A stretch of 7,012 bases of DNA from the NCBI GenBank assembly GCA_003141915.1, contig PLNY01000384.1, positions 1 to 7,012 of the forward strand. The letters run 5' to 3'. Position 1 is the stretch's first letter. Each line of letters starts with the position of its first letter. The notes under the pieces were generated by a model that worked only from the letters and a program-made list of their open reading frames with translations, was not told where the DNA came from and made no database searches. The position numbers were made by a program, and so were the translations under genes. This DNA comes from Anaerolineae bacterium. GTDB taxonomy: Bacteria > Chloroflexota > Anaerolineae > Anaerolineales > Villigracilaceae. Positions 1 through 6,117 of this stretch are shown piece after piece.

Positions 1-114
1 ATGGGATTGGGCTTATCCATCGCGAAATATATTATTGAAGCACATGGCGGCGAGATCAAAGCCGAAAGCGCGGAAGGCAGAGGGACGAAGATTTGGTTTT
101 CCCTTCCCGCTTAA
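1..114 (+). CDS. Sensor histidine kinase, C-terminal fragment (5' end outside window)
   Basis: Frame 1 is open from the first base to a TAA at 112-114, giving 37 residues. They begin MGLGLSIAKYIIEAHGGEI and end in IWFSLP. This is the end of a HATPase_c domain: the GLGL glycine motif (G2 box) of the ATP lid, the helix with the usual IAKxIIEAHGG pattern, then the G(R)GT-x-F-x-x-x-LP closing strand. The family autophosphorylates on a histidine and passes the phosphate to a response regulator. The sensor part, the His box and the N box lie upstream and cannot be seen, so neither the signal nor the partner can be named. The ATG at position 1 is an internal codon, not a start. The gene ends right at the close of the ATPase domain, with no receiver domain attached. 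Confidence 0.9.
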   Translation: MGLGLSIAKYIIEAHGGEIKAESAEGRGTKIWFSLPA

Positions 115-119
115 ATCTC

Positions 120-128
120 TGGTAAAAT
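120..128 (+). promoter_or_regulatory. Candidate extended -10 promoter for rpsP
   Basis: TGGTAAAAT at 120-128 fits an extended -10 element (TG, one base, then a TATAAT-like hexamer) just after the kinase stop codon. No convincing TTGACA-like -35 lies 16-18 bases upstream (only TTCCCT-like sequence), so the call rests on the extended -10 alone. It would give a leader of roughly 100 bases before rpsP. The rest of the 115-232 gap holds a pyrimidine stretch near 171-180 and a weak CGCCT/AGGCG pairing (132-136 with 153-157). I see no clear terminator for the kinase gene. Confidence 0.4.
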
Positions 129-216
129 AAGCGCCTGTGGGTTTGGCTGGCGAGGCGTTCCTTTCACGCAACCTCTCTCTCGTTTGCTTGATCCAAAATA
201 ATTTGATAATAATTTG

Positions 217-224
217 AAGGAGAA
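217..224 (+). promoter_or_regulatory. Shine-Dalgarno site of rpsP
   Basis: AAGGAGAA lies in an A/T-rich leader, with AGGAG at 218-222, ten bases before the ATG at 233. It is one of the two strongest ribosome binding sites in the window and fixes the rpsP start. That fits the high expression expected of a ribosomal protein. Confidence 0.8.
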
Positions 225-232
225 CGTTTTCA

Positions 233-577
233 ATGGTTCGTATTCGTTTTCGCCGCATCGGTTTGAAAGGACAGCCGTCATATCGCATCGTGGCGGCTGA
301 CAAGGAAGCGCCGCGTGATGGCCGCTTTTTGGAAATCCTGGGATTCTATAATCCTCGCACTGACCCGTCTACTGTGAATCTTAAAGAAGACCGCGTCTAT
401 CATTGGATGAAGAACGGCGCTCTGCCGACTGAATCCGTGGAACAGGTCTTCAAGAGCGTGGGCGTGCTGGATCGCTTTGAACGCTTCAAGAAGGGTGAGC
501 CGGTTGAGACTCTTCTAAAGGATGCCGCCGAGGCATCTGCAAAGCGCGGCACATCGGTCAAGACGCGCAAGGATTAA
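233..577 (+). CDS. rpsP: 30S ribosomal protein S16
   Basis: This 114-residue protein is S16, a small-subunit protein that binds 16S rRNA and is needed for assembly of the 30S body. Recognisable blocks are MVRIRFRRIGLKGQPSYRIV at the N-terminus, DGRFLEILGFYNP (residues 29-41), and the VYHWMKNGALPTESV segment (55-69). Typical S16 proteins are about 80-90 residues. Here a charged tail of about 30 residues follows (KKGEPVETLL... to ...KTRKD), rich in Lys, Glu and Ala. Such lineage-specific tails are common in S16. The start is supported by the AAGGAGAA site and the conserved MVxIRxxRxG opening. It is the first gene of the block, 118 bases after a kinase gene, and is followed by the KH-domain gene as in many Gram-positive bacteria. 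Confidence 0.97.
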   Translation: MVRIRFRRIGLKGQPSYRIVAADKEAPRDGRFLEILGFYNPRTDPSTVNLKEDRVYHWMKNGALPTESVEQVFKSVGVLDRFERFKKGEPVETLLKDAAEASAKRGTSVKTRKD

Positions 578-584
578 TTTTTTC

Positions 585-635
585 TCCCTCAGCTTTTCTC
601 CCCCTCCCAATCGGGAGAGGGGTAGAGGCGAGGGA
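585..635. repeat. REP-like nested palindrome between rpsP and the KH gene
   Basis: Two nested inverted repeats fill most of this 70-base gap. The outer arms are TCCCTC (585-590) and GAGGGA (630-635). The inner hairpin pairs CTCCC (604-608) with GGGAG (613-617) across a four-base AATC loop. It continues as CCCC (600-603) with GGGG (619-622) if A618 is bulged out. The C-rich left half and G-rich right half resemble a dispersed family of intergenic palindromes (CCCTC...CTCCC-loop-GGGAG...GAGGG) that I recall from many bacterial genomes. That family link is from memory. No U-run follows the hairpin, so it is not a classic intrinsic terminator. It could still affect mRNA decay or the relative expression of rpsP and the downstream genes. 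Confidence 0.6.
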
Positions 636-647
636 ACAGAAGAATTT

Positions 648-884
648 ATGAAAGACCTCATCGAATTCATAGCCAAGTCTCTGGTAACATATCCGGATCA
701 AGTTGAAGTCCGTGAATACGGAAACGGCGATCACATCCGTATTGAATTGAGCGTGGCTCGCGACGACATGGGCCGCGTCATCGGCAAGAGCGGGAAGGTT
801 GCCAACTCCATCCGCCTCCTGCTGAGAGTCGCTGCCGAGCGGGAAGGCAAGCAGGCAACTCTCGACGTGGTCGAGCCGCAGTAA
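648..884 (+). CDS. khpA: KH-domain RNA-binding protein (KhpA / YlqC family)
   Basis: This 78-residue protein is essentially one KH domain. It opens MKDLIEFIAKSLVTYPDQV, followed by a strand region (HIRIELSVA), then the RNA-binding GxxG loop in VIGKSGKVANSIRLLL (G45-K-S-G48), and a final strand TLDVVEP. In Firmicutes the family (KhpA) pairs with KhpB and binds diverse RNAs, affecting cell division and envelope functions. A role here in RNA chaperoning or ribosome assembly is inferred from the neighbours. The reading frame is open upstream to 522, but that part overlaps rpsP and reads through the palindrome. The conserved family start is therefore the ATG at 648. Its ribosome binding site is weak: only GAAGAA at 639-644, or GAGGG at 630-634 inside the repeat. 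The stop codon overlaps the rimM start (TAATG), which indicates coupled translation. Confidence 0.92.
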   Translation: MKDLIEFIAKSLVTYPDQVEVREYGNGDHIRIELSVARDDMGRVIGKSGKVANSIRLLLRVAAEREGKQATLDVVEPQ

Positions 885-1453
885 TGGCCTCGAAAAAGAA
901 TTCAAGCAAGATAGGTTCAGGCTCGCCGACAAATGGCGAGCCTGTGTATTTGGTTGTCGGCTATTTGCGGCGTGCACATGGAGTGCGCGGCGAAATGGTC
1001 ATGGAAGTCCATACTGATTTTCCTGAAAGGCTGAAACCGAAGACAAAAGTTTTTGTCGGTGAAGATTATCAGCCAATGATGATTGGGTCGGCGCGCAATC
1101 ATGGCGAAGGATTGCTAATCAAGTTGGATGGGCTTGATACGCCCGAAGATGCGGCGCGTTATCGCAATCAATTGGTTTATGTCACTGCTGCGGATCGTCC
1201 GCCGCTACCGAAAGGTCAATTCTATGTTCATGAGTTGATCGGCTTTGAGGTGGTGGATGAAGAAAAAAACAGCATCGGTACGTTGAGTGAAATCATGCAG
1301 ACAGGCGCAAATGATGTTTATGTCGTGACCCGGCCAGACGCGAGCGAAATATTATTGCCTGTCATTCCTTCGGTCGTTCTGGACATTGATGCGGATCGCC
1401 GTTTAATTCGTGTTCACCTGTTGGATGGTTTGATCGAAGATCAGGAATCGTGA
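884..1453 (+). CDS. rimM: 16S rRNA-processing / 30S maturation factor RimM
   Basis: RimM binds S19 and the head of the maturing 30S subunit and assists late assembly and 16S processing. The 189-residue product carries the family marks: VGYLRRAHGVRGEM (residues 25-38, N-terminal beta-barrel), EDAARYRNQLVYV (88-100), then the PRC-barrel half with YVHELIGFEVVDEE (114-127), GANDVYVV (141-148) and EILLPVIPSVV (155-165). The ATG at 884 overlaps the stop of the KH gene by one base, favouring this start through translational coupling. It gives a 20-residue N-terminal extension, poor in conserved residues, before the barrel. That extension is encoded partly by a perfect hairpin. GTG at 944 would give a 169-residue protein of standard length but has no obvious ribosome binding site. 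trmD and rplS, the usual followers, are not here. Confidence 0.95.
   Translation: MASKKNSSKIGSGSPTNGEPVYLVVGYLRRAHGVRGEMVMEVHTDFPERLKPKTKVFVGEDYQPMMIGSARNHGEGLLIKLDGLDTPEDAARYRNQLVYVTAADRPPLPKGQFYVHELIGFEVVDEEKNSIGTLSEIMQTGANDVYVVTRPDASEILLPVIPSVVLDIDADRRLIRVHLLDGLIEDQES
918..944 (+). promoter_or_regulatory. Perfect 10-bp hairpin in the 5' coding part of rimM
   Basis: CAGGCTCGCC (918-927) and GGCGAGCCTG (935-944) are exact reverse complements around the seven-base loop GACAAAT. A further G-U pair at the loop base is possible. The hairpin covers codons 12-21 of rimM, in the non-conserved N-terminal extension, and ends exactly at an in-frame GTG. There is no U-run, so it is not a terminator. 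It may influence ribosome entry, RNA stability or folding of the polycistronic mRNA, or be a small mobile palindrome. Function is not shown. Confidence 0.55.
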
Positions 1454-1456
1454 GTT

Positions 1457-1506
1457 GGGAATCGGGAATCGGTTTACAATTCCCGAATAACGAATCCCGA
1501 ATATCG
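1457..1506. repeat. GGGAATC short repeats and hairpin between rimM and dprA
   Basis: Two exact tandem copies of GGGAATC lie at 1457-1463 and 1464-1470. A third, imperfect copy (AGGAATC, 1443-1449) lies in the last rimM codons. The complementary orientation follows as ATTCCCG (1479-1485) and GAATCCCG (1492-1499). TCGGGAAT (1462-1469) and ATTCCCGA (1479-1486) form an 8-bp stem with a nine-base loop. The sequence occupies most of the 55-base gap and leaves no room for a Shine-Dalgarno site before dprA. TACAAT at 1475-1480 inside the loop could act as a -10 element, but no properly spaced -35 is visible. Confidence 0.5.
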
Positions 1507-1508
1507 CT

Positions 1509-2615
1509 ATGGATGATAAACGTTTCTGGGTTGGTCTAACTCTCGTGCGCGGCATCGGCGCGGTGCGCTTGCGGGCGCTGATCGAGCATTTTGGCGATGC
1601 GGCTTCCGCGTGGCAAGGCGCGCCTGATGAGTTACGCGCTGCGGGCTTGAGCGAAAAGATCATCGAGCGATTAATCGAAGCCAGAAAAAGCGTTGACTTG
1701 AATCAACTGTGGGATAAGATCGTCGCGCAGGGAATCAAAATCCTGACGTGGGATGATGAACTTTATCCGCCGCGCTTGAAGGAGATTGAGCAACCGCCGC
1801 CGGTTTTATATGTGCGCGGTGAATTGTTACCTGAAGATCATTTTGCAGTTGCGATTGTGGGCACGCGCAAGATTACGCCGTATGGCCGGCAAGTAACGGA
1901 AGAATTATCGGCGTTTCTCGCGGCGAACGGCGTGACGGTGATCAGCGGGTTGGCGCGCGGCGTGGATGCGGTGGCGCATTCAGCGGCGATGAAAACGGGC
2001 GGCAGAACGGCAGCCGTTTTAGGGTGCGGTGTGGATCGAATTTATCCGCCGGAGCATCGCGCGTTGGCAGAACAAATGATGTCGCGCGGCGCGTTGATCA
2101 GCGATTATCCAGTTGGCACCGCACCAGATGCATCAAATTTTCCGCCGCGCAATCGAATCATTTCCGGGTTATCATTGGCGGTCGTTGTGGTGGAAGCCGG
2201 TGAAACCAGCGGAGCTTTGATTACCGCCGAGTTTGCAGCAGAGCAAGGCCGCGAAGTTTTTGCGGTGCCTGGTAGTATACTTGCGCCGCAGTCGAAAGGC
2301 ACGAACAAGTTGATCCAGAACGGCGCTTTGCCATTGCTCACGCCTGAGGATTTGATGCAGGCATTGAATCTGACGCGCGTCGGCGCGCAAAAGTCGGCAC
2401 GAAAGATTTTGCCCGCGGATGAGGTCGAAGCGCAGTTGATGGACACGATTGGAAATGAGCCGATGCATGTGGATGAGATTCGCAATCAGACTGGATTGCC
2501 GATTGAAAAAGTTTCCGCGGCATTGGTGATGATGGAATTAAAAGGAATGGTGAGGCAGGTCGGCGGAATGAATTATGTTGCAGTGCGTGAAGTACAATCG
2601 GACTACTCTGCCTAG
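1509..2615 (+). CDS. dprA: DNA-processing protein DprA (Smf), RecA loader on ssDNA
   Basis: DprA binds incoming single-stranded DNA in natural transformation and loads RecA on it. The family is also widespread in bacteria not known to be competent. The 368-residue protein has the usual three parts. The first is an N-terminal SAM/HhH-like region (GIGAVRLRALIEHFG, 15-29). The second is the Rossmann-like core: AIVGTRKITPYGR (115-127), VISGLARGVDAVAHSAAM (144-161), LGCGVDRIYPPEH (171-183), FPPRNRIISGLS (211-222) and VVVEAGETSGALITAEFAAE (226-245). The third is a C-terminal winged-helix domain (about 305-360) with HVDEIRNQTGLPIEKVSAAL. Length and order are normal. The ATG at 1509 fits the family start, but no Shine-Dalgarno sequence precedes it; the gap contains GGGAATC repeats instead. 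It ends 12 bases before the guanylyltransferase gene. No competence genes are seen nearby. Confidence 0.95.
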   Translation: MDDKRFWVGLTLVRGIGAVRLRALIEHFGDAASAWQGAPDELRAAGLSEKIIERLIEARKSVDLNQLWDKIVAQGIKILTWDDELYPPRLKEIEQPPPVLYVRGELLPEDHFAVAIVGTRKITPYGRQVTEELSAFLAANGVTVISGLARGVDAVAHSAAMKTGGRTAAVLGCGVDRIYPPEHRALAEQMMSRGALISDYPVGTAPDASNFPPRNRIISGLSLAVVVVEAGETSGALITAEFAAEQGREVFAVPGSILAPQSKGTNKLIQNGALPLLTPEDLMQALNLTRVGAQKSARKILPADEVEAQLMDTIGNEPMHVDEIRNQTGLPIEKVSAALVMMELKGMVRQVGGMNYVAVREVQSDYSA

Positions 2616-2627
2616 GATTTATTTGAC

Positions 2628-3719
2628 ATGGATGAACATAGTTACGCAGTAATCATGGCTGGCGGCGGCGGAACGCGTCTGTGGCCAGTCTCAAGAAAGG
2701 ATCAACCGAAACAGCTTTTGCCTTTGCTAGGTGATGAGACTTTATTTCAAAGCACCGTCAACCGGCTGGCAGATATGTTTCCTTCGACGCGCATCCTCGT
2801 CGTGACCGTTGAGGAACAGATGCGCGAGATGCGCAAACAGGTGCCCGCAATTCCTGAAGAGAATTATTTGATCGAGCCTTCTCCGCGTGGAACCGCTTCC
2901 GTTGTTGGATTTGCGGCGGCGGTGTTAAAGAAGCGCGACCCTGAAGCCACCATGGCGGTTTTACCTTCCGATCACTTTATTCGCAACCAGGATCTTTTTC
3001 ATTATTTACTGCGTGCTGCTTTTGATGTTGCCCGTCAGAATTATTTGGTGACGTTGGGAATCGCGCCGCGCTCTCCTTCGATTGCCTACGGATATATCCA
3101 GCAGGGCGAACATTTAGATGGCGAGTTCAAATATCCAGTGTATAAGGTGAAAGGCTTCAAAGAAAAACCGGACGAGAAAATGGCTCAGGAATTTATGCGC
3201 ACCGGCGGTTATTCGTGGAATAGCGGCATATTTGTGTGGCGGGTCAGCGCGATTCTATCTGAGATCGAAAAGCAAATGCCCATGCTTTCTTCCGCGCTAT
3301 CGGAGATTTCATTGGCCTGGGAAACGCCAAAACAAAACGAGGTTTTGCGCACACACTGGCGCGGCTTGAAGCCGGAGACGATTGATTATGGCGTGATGGA
3401 ACGCGCTGAAAATGTCGCGATATTGCCGGCGAGCGGGCTTGGCTGGAACGATGTCGGTTCGTGGGATACGCTCTTTGATGTTCTCTTTCCCGATATGGCT
3501 GGGAATGTTTCGGTGAATGCCCAGCACCTTGCATTAGAGACCAATAATACATTGGTCTATGGAACCAACAGTGAACGATTGATCGTCACGATTGGCTTGG
3601 ATGATACTGTTGTGGTAGATTCGGGCGACGTGTTGCTGATTTGCAAATCGGACCAGGCGCAGAGGGTTCGTGATGTGGTTGAGCATCTTAAAAAACATCG
3701 TCAGGAAAAATATCTATGA
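2628..3719 (+). CDS. Mannose-1-phosphate guanylyltransferase (GDP-mannose pyrophosphorylase)
   Basis: This enzyme makes GDP-mannose from mannose-1-phosphate and GTP, feeding glycan, polysaccharide or mannosylated-solute synthesis in the cytoplasm. The 363-residue protein shows the family marks in order: MAGGGGTRLWPVSRKDQPKQ (10-29, nucleotide-binding signature), EPSPRGTA (83-90), AVLPSDHFI (110-118, metal/nucleotide site), YGYIQQGE (154-161), VKGFKEKPD (174-182), WNSGIFVW (197-204), and IDYGVMERA with GLGWNDVGSWDTL (252-282). It stops without the cupin-type phosphomannose isomerase domain of long ManC/AlgA proteins, so it is the short, single-function form. AGGA at 2614-2617, overlapping the dprA stop codon, is the likely ribosome binding site. 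Its place between dprA and topA is unusual, and no other sugar-nucleotide gene is visible. Another NDP-hexose substrate is possible but less likely. Confidence 0.9.
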   Translation: MDEHSYAVIMAGGGGTRLWPVSRKDQPKQLLPLLGDETLFQSTVNRLADMFPSTRILVVTVEEQMREMRKQVPAIPEENYLIEPSPRGTASVVGFAAAVLKKRDPEATMAVLPSDHFIRNQDLFHYLLRAAFDVARQNYLVTLGIAPRSPSIAYGYIQQGEHLDGEFKYPVYKVKGFKEKPDEKMAQEFMRTGGYSWNSGIFVWRVSAILSEIEKQMPMLSSALSEISLAWETPKQNEVLRTHWRGLKPETIDYGVMERAENVAILPASGLGWNDVGSWDTLFDVLFPDMAGNVSVNAQHLALETNNTLVYGTNSERLIVTIGLDDTVVVDSGDVLLICKSDQAQRVRDVVEHLKKHRQEKYL

Positions 3720-3740
3720 ACGATTTGGAGTTTTGATTGA

Positions 3741-6050
3741 ATGGAAGCATATTGCATGAAATGCAAGGCCAAGAGAGAAATTCAAGAACCTGTTGCGGCT
3801 TTCAACGCAAAGGGTTCGCCTGTGACTCTTGGGACTTGTCCGGTTTGCGGAACGAAACTTTATCGGATGGGAAGAACGCCAGCTCATGAGGGACTGACGC
3901 CGCCTGCCAAGCCTGAAAAAATAGAAAAACGCGAAGGCAAGCTGGTGATCGTCGAATCGCCTGCGAAGGCGAAAACGGTTGGCCGTTTCCTCGGCAAGGG
4001 CTACACGGTCAAGGCCTCGGTGGGACACGTGCGCGATCTCTTGAAGTCACAATTATCGGTGGACGTCGAAAATAATTTCGAGCCGAAGTATCGCGTACCC
4101 AATGAGAAGAAAGAAGTGGTCAAAGAGCTCAAACAGTTGGCGAAAAAATCAGAAGAAGTTTATCTCGCCACCGATCCCGACCGCGAAGGTGAATCTATTT
4201 CTTGGCATTTGATGGAAGCTGCGGAGATCGAACCGTCACTTGCGAAACGGGTTACCTTCCATGAAATCACCGAGCCTGCCATCCATGATGCGTTTATGCA
4301 TTCGCGCCCGATCGATATGGATTTGGTCAATGCACAACAAGCGCGTCGCATCCTCGACCGTTTGGTGGGTTACAGCATCAGCCCGATTCTTTGGGAGAAG
4401 GTGCGAGGCCGGCTTTCAGCAGGACGCGTTCAATCCGTGGCGCTCCGCCTCATCGTTGATCGGGAAAACGAGATCGAGAATTTCGTTCCGGTTGAATATT
4501 GGAGCATCCACGCCGAACTCAAATCGGATGGAGTGAAGTCTGCTTTCATCGCGAAGTTGGCAAAGGTTGATGACAAAGAACCGGAATTGCCAAATGAAGA
4601 ATCCGTCAAGCCGATTTTGATCGATATGGAAACCGCAACGTATTCGGTGACGAAAGTCAAGCGCAGCGAACGCAGGCGCAAACCCTCTGCGCCATTCACA
4701 ACATCCACGCTGCAACAGGAGGCTTCTCGCAAACTTGGATTTACAGCGAAGCGCACCATGGCTTTGGCGCAGGGACTTTATGAAGGGCAGGATGTGGGCA
4801 ACGGCGGGGCAACCGGCTTGATCACGTACATGCGCACCGATTCGATGAATGTTTCTGAGATCGCGCAAAAGGAAACTCGTGACTTTGTGGCGGCGAAATA
4901 CGGCGCGGATTTTCTGCCGCCCGAGCCGCCGCAATATAAAACGAAGACCATCGGCGCACAGGAAGCGCATGAAGCCATTCGTCCCACATCGGTGATGCGC
5001 GAACCAGAATCGGTTAAACCTTTTCTCGAAACCGCGATGTATAAACTTTATAACTTGATCTGGCAGCGCTTTGTCGCATCGCAAATGGAAGCGGCGGTAT
5101 ATGATACTTTGCAAGTCGAAGTGACCGGTAAGACGAACGCGCATGAATATTTATTGCGCGCTTCCGGCTCAGCAGTCAAGTTCCCTGGATTTTTGGTGGT
5201 GTACGAAGAAGCCAAAAATGAAGATGTGAAAACGGAAGAAGAAGAGAACGTAAAAATTCCGGCGAGCATCGCGGAAGGTCAAAAGCAAAACCTCGTTCGT
5301 TTGATTCCTGAACAACATTTTACCCAGCCGCCGCCGCGCTATTCGGAAGCGTCGCTGGTTCAGGCGCTGGAAGAAGATGGGATCGGACGCCCGTCCACAT
5401 ATGCGCCGACGATTTCGACCATCCAGCAGCGCGGCTATGTGGAGCGAGTCGAGAAACGACTGACTCCAACAGAAGTTGGAATTCAAGTGAACGATTTGAT
5501 GGTGAAGTATTTTCCAGATATTGTGGATTTGACATTCACTGCGCGCATGGAACAAGACCTCGATATGATCGCTTCAGGCGAGGCCGAATGGACGGAAGTG
5601 ATGTACGAGTTCTATCGTCCGTTTGCCGAGGATGTGAAAAAGGCCCAGGCGGAGATGCCCGTTACCAAGTCGGGGCCTGAACCGATTGGCCGCATCTGTC
5701 CCGAAGACGGCGGCGAGCTGGTCATCCGCTATGGACGGTTCGGAAAATTCATCTCGTGTGCCAATTTCCCAACATGCCGTTATACCGAACCGTGGCTTGA
5801 AAAGATCGGCGTGAAATGCCCGAAGGATGGCGGCGATTTGGTTGCGCGCAAGACGCGAAAAGGCCGAACGTTTTATGGCTGTGCCAATTATCCGACCTGC
5901 GATTTCACTTCGTGGAAGAAACCGCTGGTTAATCCGTGCCCGAAATGCGGCGGCTTGCTGGTCATTGCCAATAAGCGCGAAGCGCAATGCACGAATTGCC
6001 AGGAAAGTTTTCTGTTGGAAGATTTCGTTTCCGAATCAATTTCCGAGTAA
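3741..6050 (+). CDS. topA: DNA topoisomerase I (type IA) with N-terminal DUF5679-like zinc domain
   Basis: TopA relaxes negative supercoils by cutting one strand through a 5'-phosphotyrosine. The 769-residue protein begins with an added zinc-ribbon-like module (CMKC at 5-8, CPVC at 33-36), resembling DUF5679. The TOPRIM domain follows, with KLVIVESPAKAKTVGRFLG (67-85) and the acidic metal site ATDPDREGE (143-151). Next come QQARRILDRLVGYSISPILW (199-218) and GRLSAGRVQSVALRLI (223-238), the active-site tyrosine Y363 in GLITYMRTDS, QEAHEAIRPT (407-416), and EEDGIGRPSTYAPTI (544-558). The C-terminus has three zinc-finger-like repeats (about 653-679, 693-720 and 733-753). The first two have Asp (D656, D696) where the second Cys of CPxC is expected; the third is a full CPKC...CTNC. 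GGAG at 3727-3730, ten bases before the ATG, supports this upstream start and hence the fusion. An acidic linker lies near 488-504. Confidence 0.97.
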   Translation: MEAYCMKCKAKREIQEPVAAFNAKGSPVTLGTCPVCGTKLYRMGRTPAHEGLTPPAKPEKIEKREGKLVIVESPAKAKTVGRFLGKGYTVKASVGHVRDLLKSQLSVDVENNFEPKYRVPNEKKEVVKELKQLAKKSEEVYLATDPDREGESISWHLMEAAEIEPSLAKRVTFHEITEPAIHDAFMHSRPIDMDLVNAQQARRILDRLVGYSISPILWEKVRGRLSAGRVQSVALRLIVDRENEIENFVPVEYWSIHAELKSDGVKSAFIAKLAKVDDKEPELPNEESVKPILIDMETATYSVTKVKRSERRRKPSAPFTTSTLQQEASRKLGFTAKRTMALAQGLYEGQDVGNGGATGLITYMRTDSMNVSEIAQKETRDFVAAKYGADFLPPEPPQYKTKTIGAQEAHEAIRPTSVMREPESVKPFLETAMYKLYNLIWQRFVASQMEAAVYDTLQVEVTGKTNAHEYLLRASGSAVKFPGFLVVYEEAKNEDVKTEEEENVKIPASIAEGQKQNLVRLIPEQHFTQPPPRYSEASLVQALEEDGIGRPSTYAPTISTIQQRGYVERVEKRLTPTEVGIQVNDLMVKYFPDIVDLTFTARMEQDLDMIASGEAEWTEVMYEFYRPFAEDVKKAQAEMPVTKSGPEPIGRICPEDGGELVIRYGRFGKFISCANFPTCRYTEPWLEKIGVKCPKDGGDLVARKTRKGRTFYGCANYPTCDFTSWKKPLVNPCPKCGGLLVIANKREAQCTNCQESFLLEDFVSESISE

Positions 6051-6059
6051 AATGGATGG

Positions 6060-6087
6060 TTGCGGATTGAAGGATATTCTGTATAAT
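6060..6087 (+). promoter_or_regulatory. Candidate sigma-70-type promoter for the membrane protein gene
   Basis: TTGCGG (6060-6065) and a consensus TATAAT (6082-6087) are separated by 16 bases, with TG directly before the -10. Transcription would start near 6094, giving a short leader of about 25 bases that contains the ribosome binding site. This is the best promoter match in the window and marks a break from the topA transcription unit. No terminator is seen between topA and this promoter. Confidence 0.6.
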
Positions 6088-6102
6088 TAGGCAGACCCCT
6101 CG

Positions 6103-6108
6103 AAGGAG
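6103..6108 (+). promoter_or_regulatory. Shine-Dalgarno site of the membrane protein gene
   Basis: AAGGAG lies nine bases before the ATG at 6118. Together with the TATAAT upstream it fixes the start of a gene that has no recognisable N-terminal family signature. Confidence 0.75.
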
Positions 6109-6117
6109 TTTCCATCC

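Noticed and set aside
131..159. Possible kinase-gene terminator from the CGCCT/AGGCG pairing
   Set aside because: It has only five to seven pairs with a wobble, a 16-base loop and no U-run, so it is too weak to call.
203..210. TTGATAAT as a second rpsP -10 element
   Set aside because: Transcription would begin at or inside the ribosome binding site, and no correctly spaced -35 is present.
13..303. Minus-strand open frame of 96 codons across the kinase end and rpsP start
   Set aside because: It overlaps two clear genes, has no ribosome binding site on that strand, and shows no protein-like domain pattern.
522..647. Upstream extension of the KH-domain frame
   Set aside because: It overlaps rpsP and translates the intergenic palindrome. 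The family start matches the ATG at 648.
3538..3558. 8-bp stem AGACCAAT/ATTGGTCT in the guanylyltransferase gene
   Set aside because: It is inside ordinary coding sequence, and about one such stem is expected by chance in 7 kb.
3716..3736. Six-codon mini-frame (MNDLEF) overlapping the guanylyltransferase stop and ending just before topA
   Set aside because: The ATGA overlap is suggestive of coupling, but the frame has no supporting signal and its bases are explained by the topA ribosome binding site.
4416..5144. Minus-strand open frame of 242 codons inside topA
   Set aside because: It lies wholly antisense to conserved TopA coding sequence, including the active-site region. Its Arg/Cys/Phe-rich product looks like a reverse-frame artefact.
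5574..5987. Minus-strand open frame of 137 codons over the TopA zinc fingers
   Set aside because: It is antisense to clearly conserved coding sequence, without its own start signals.
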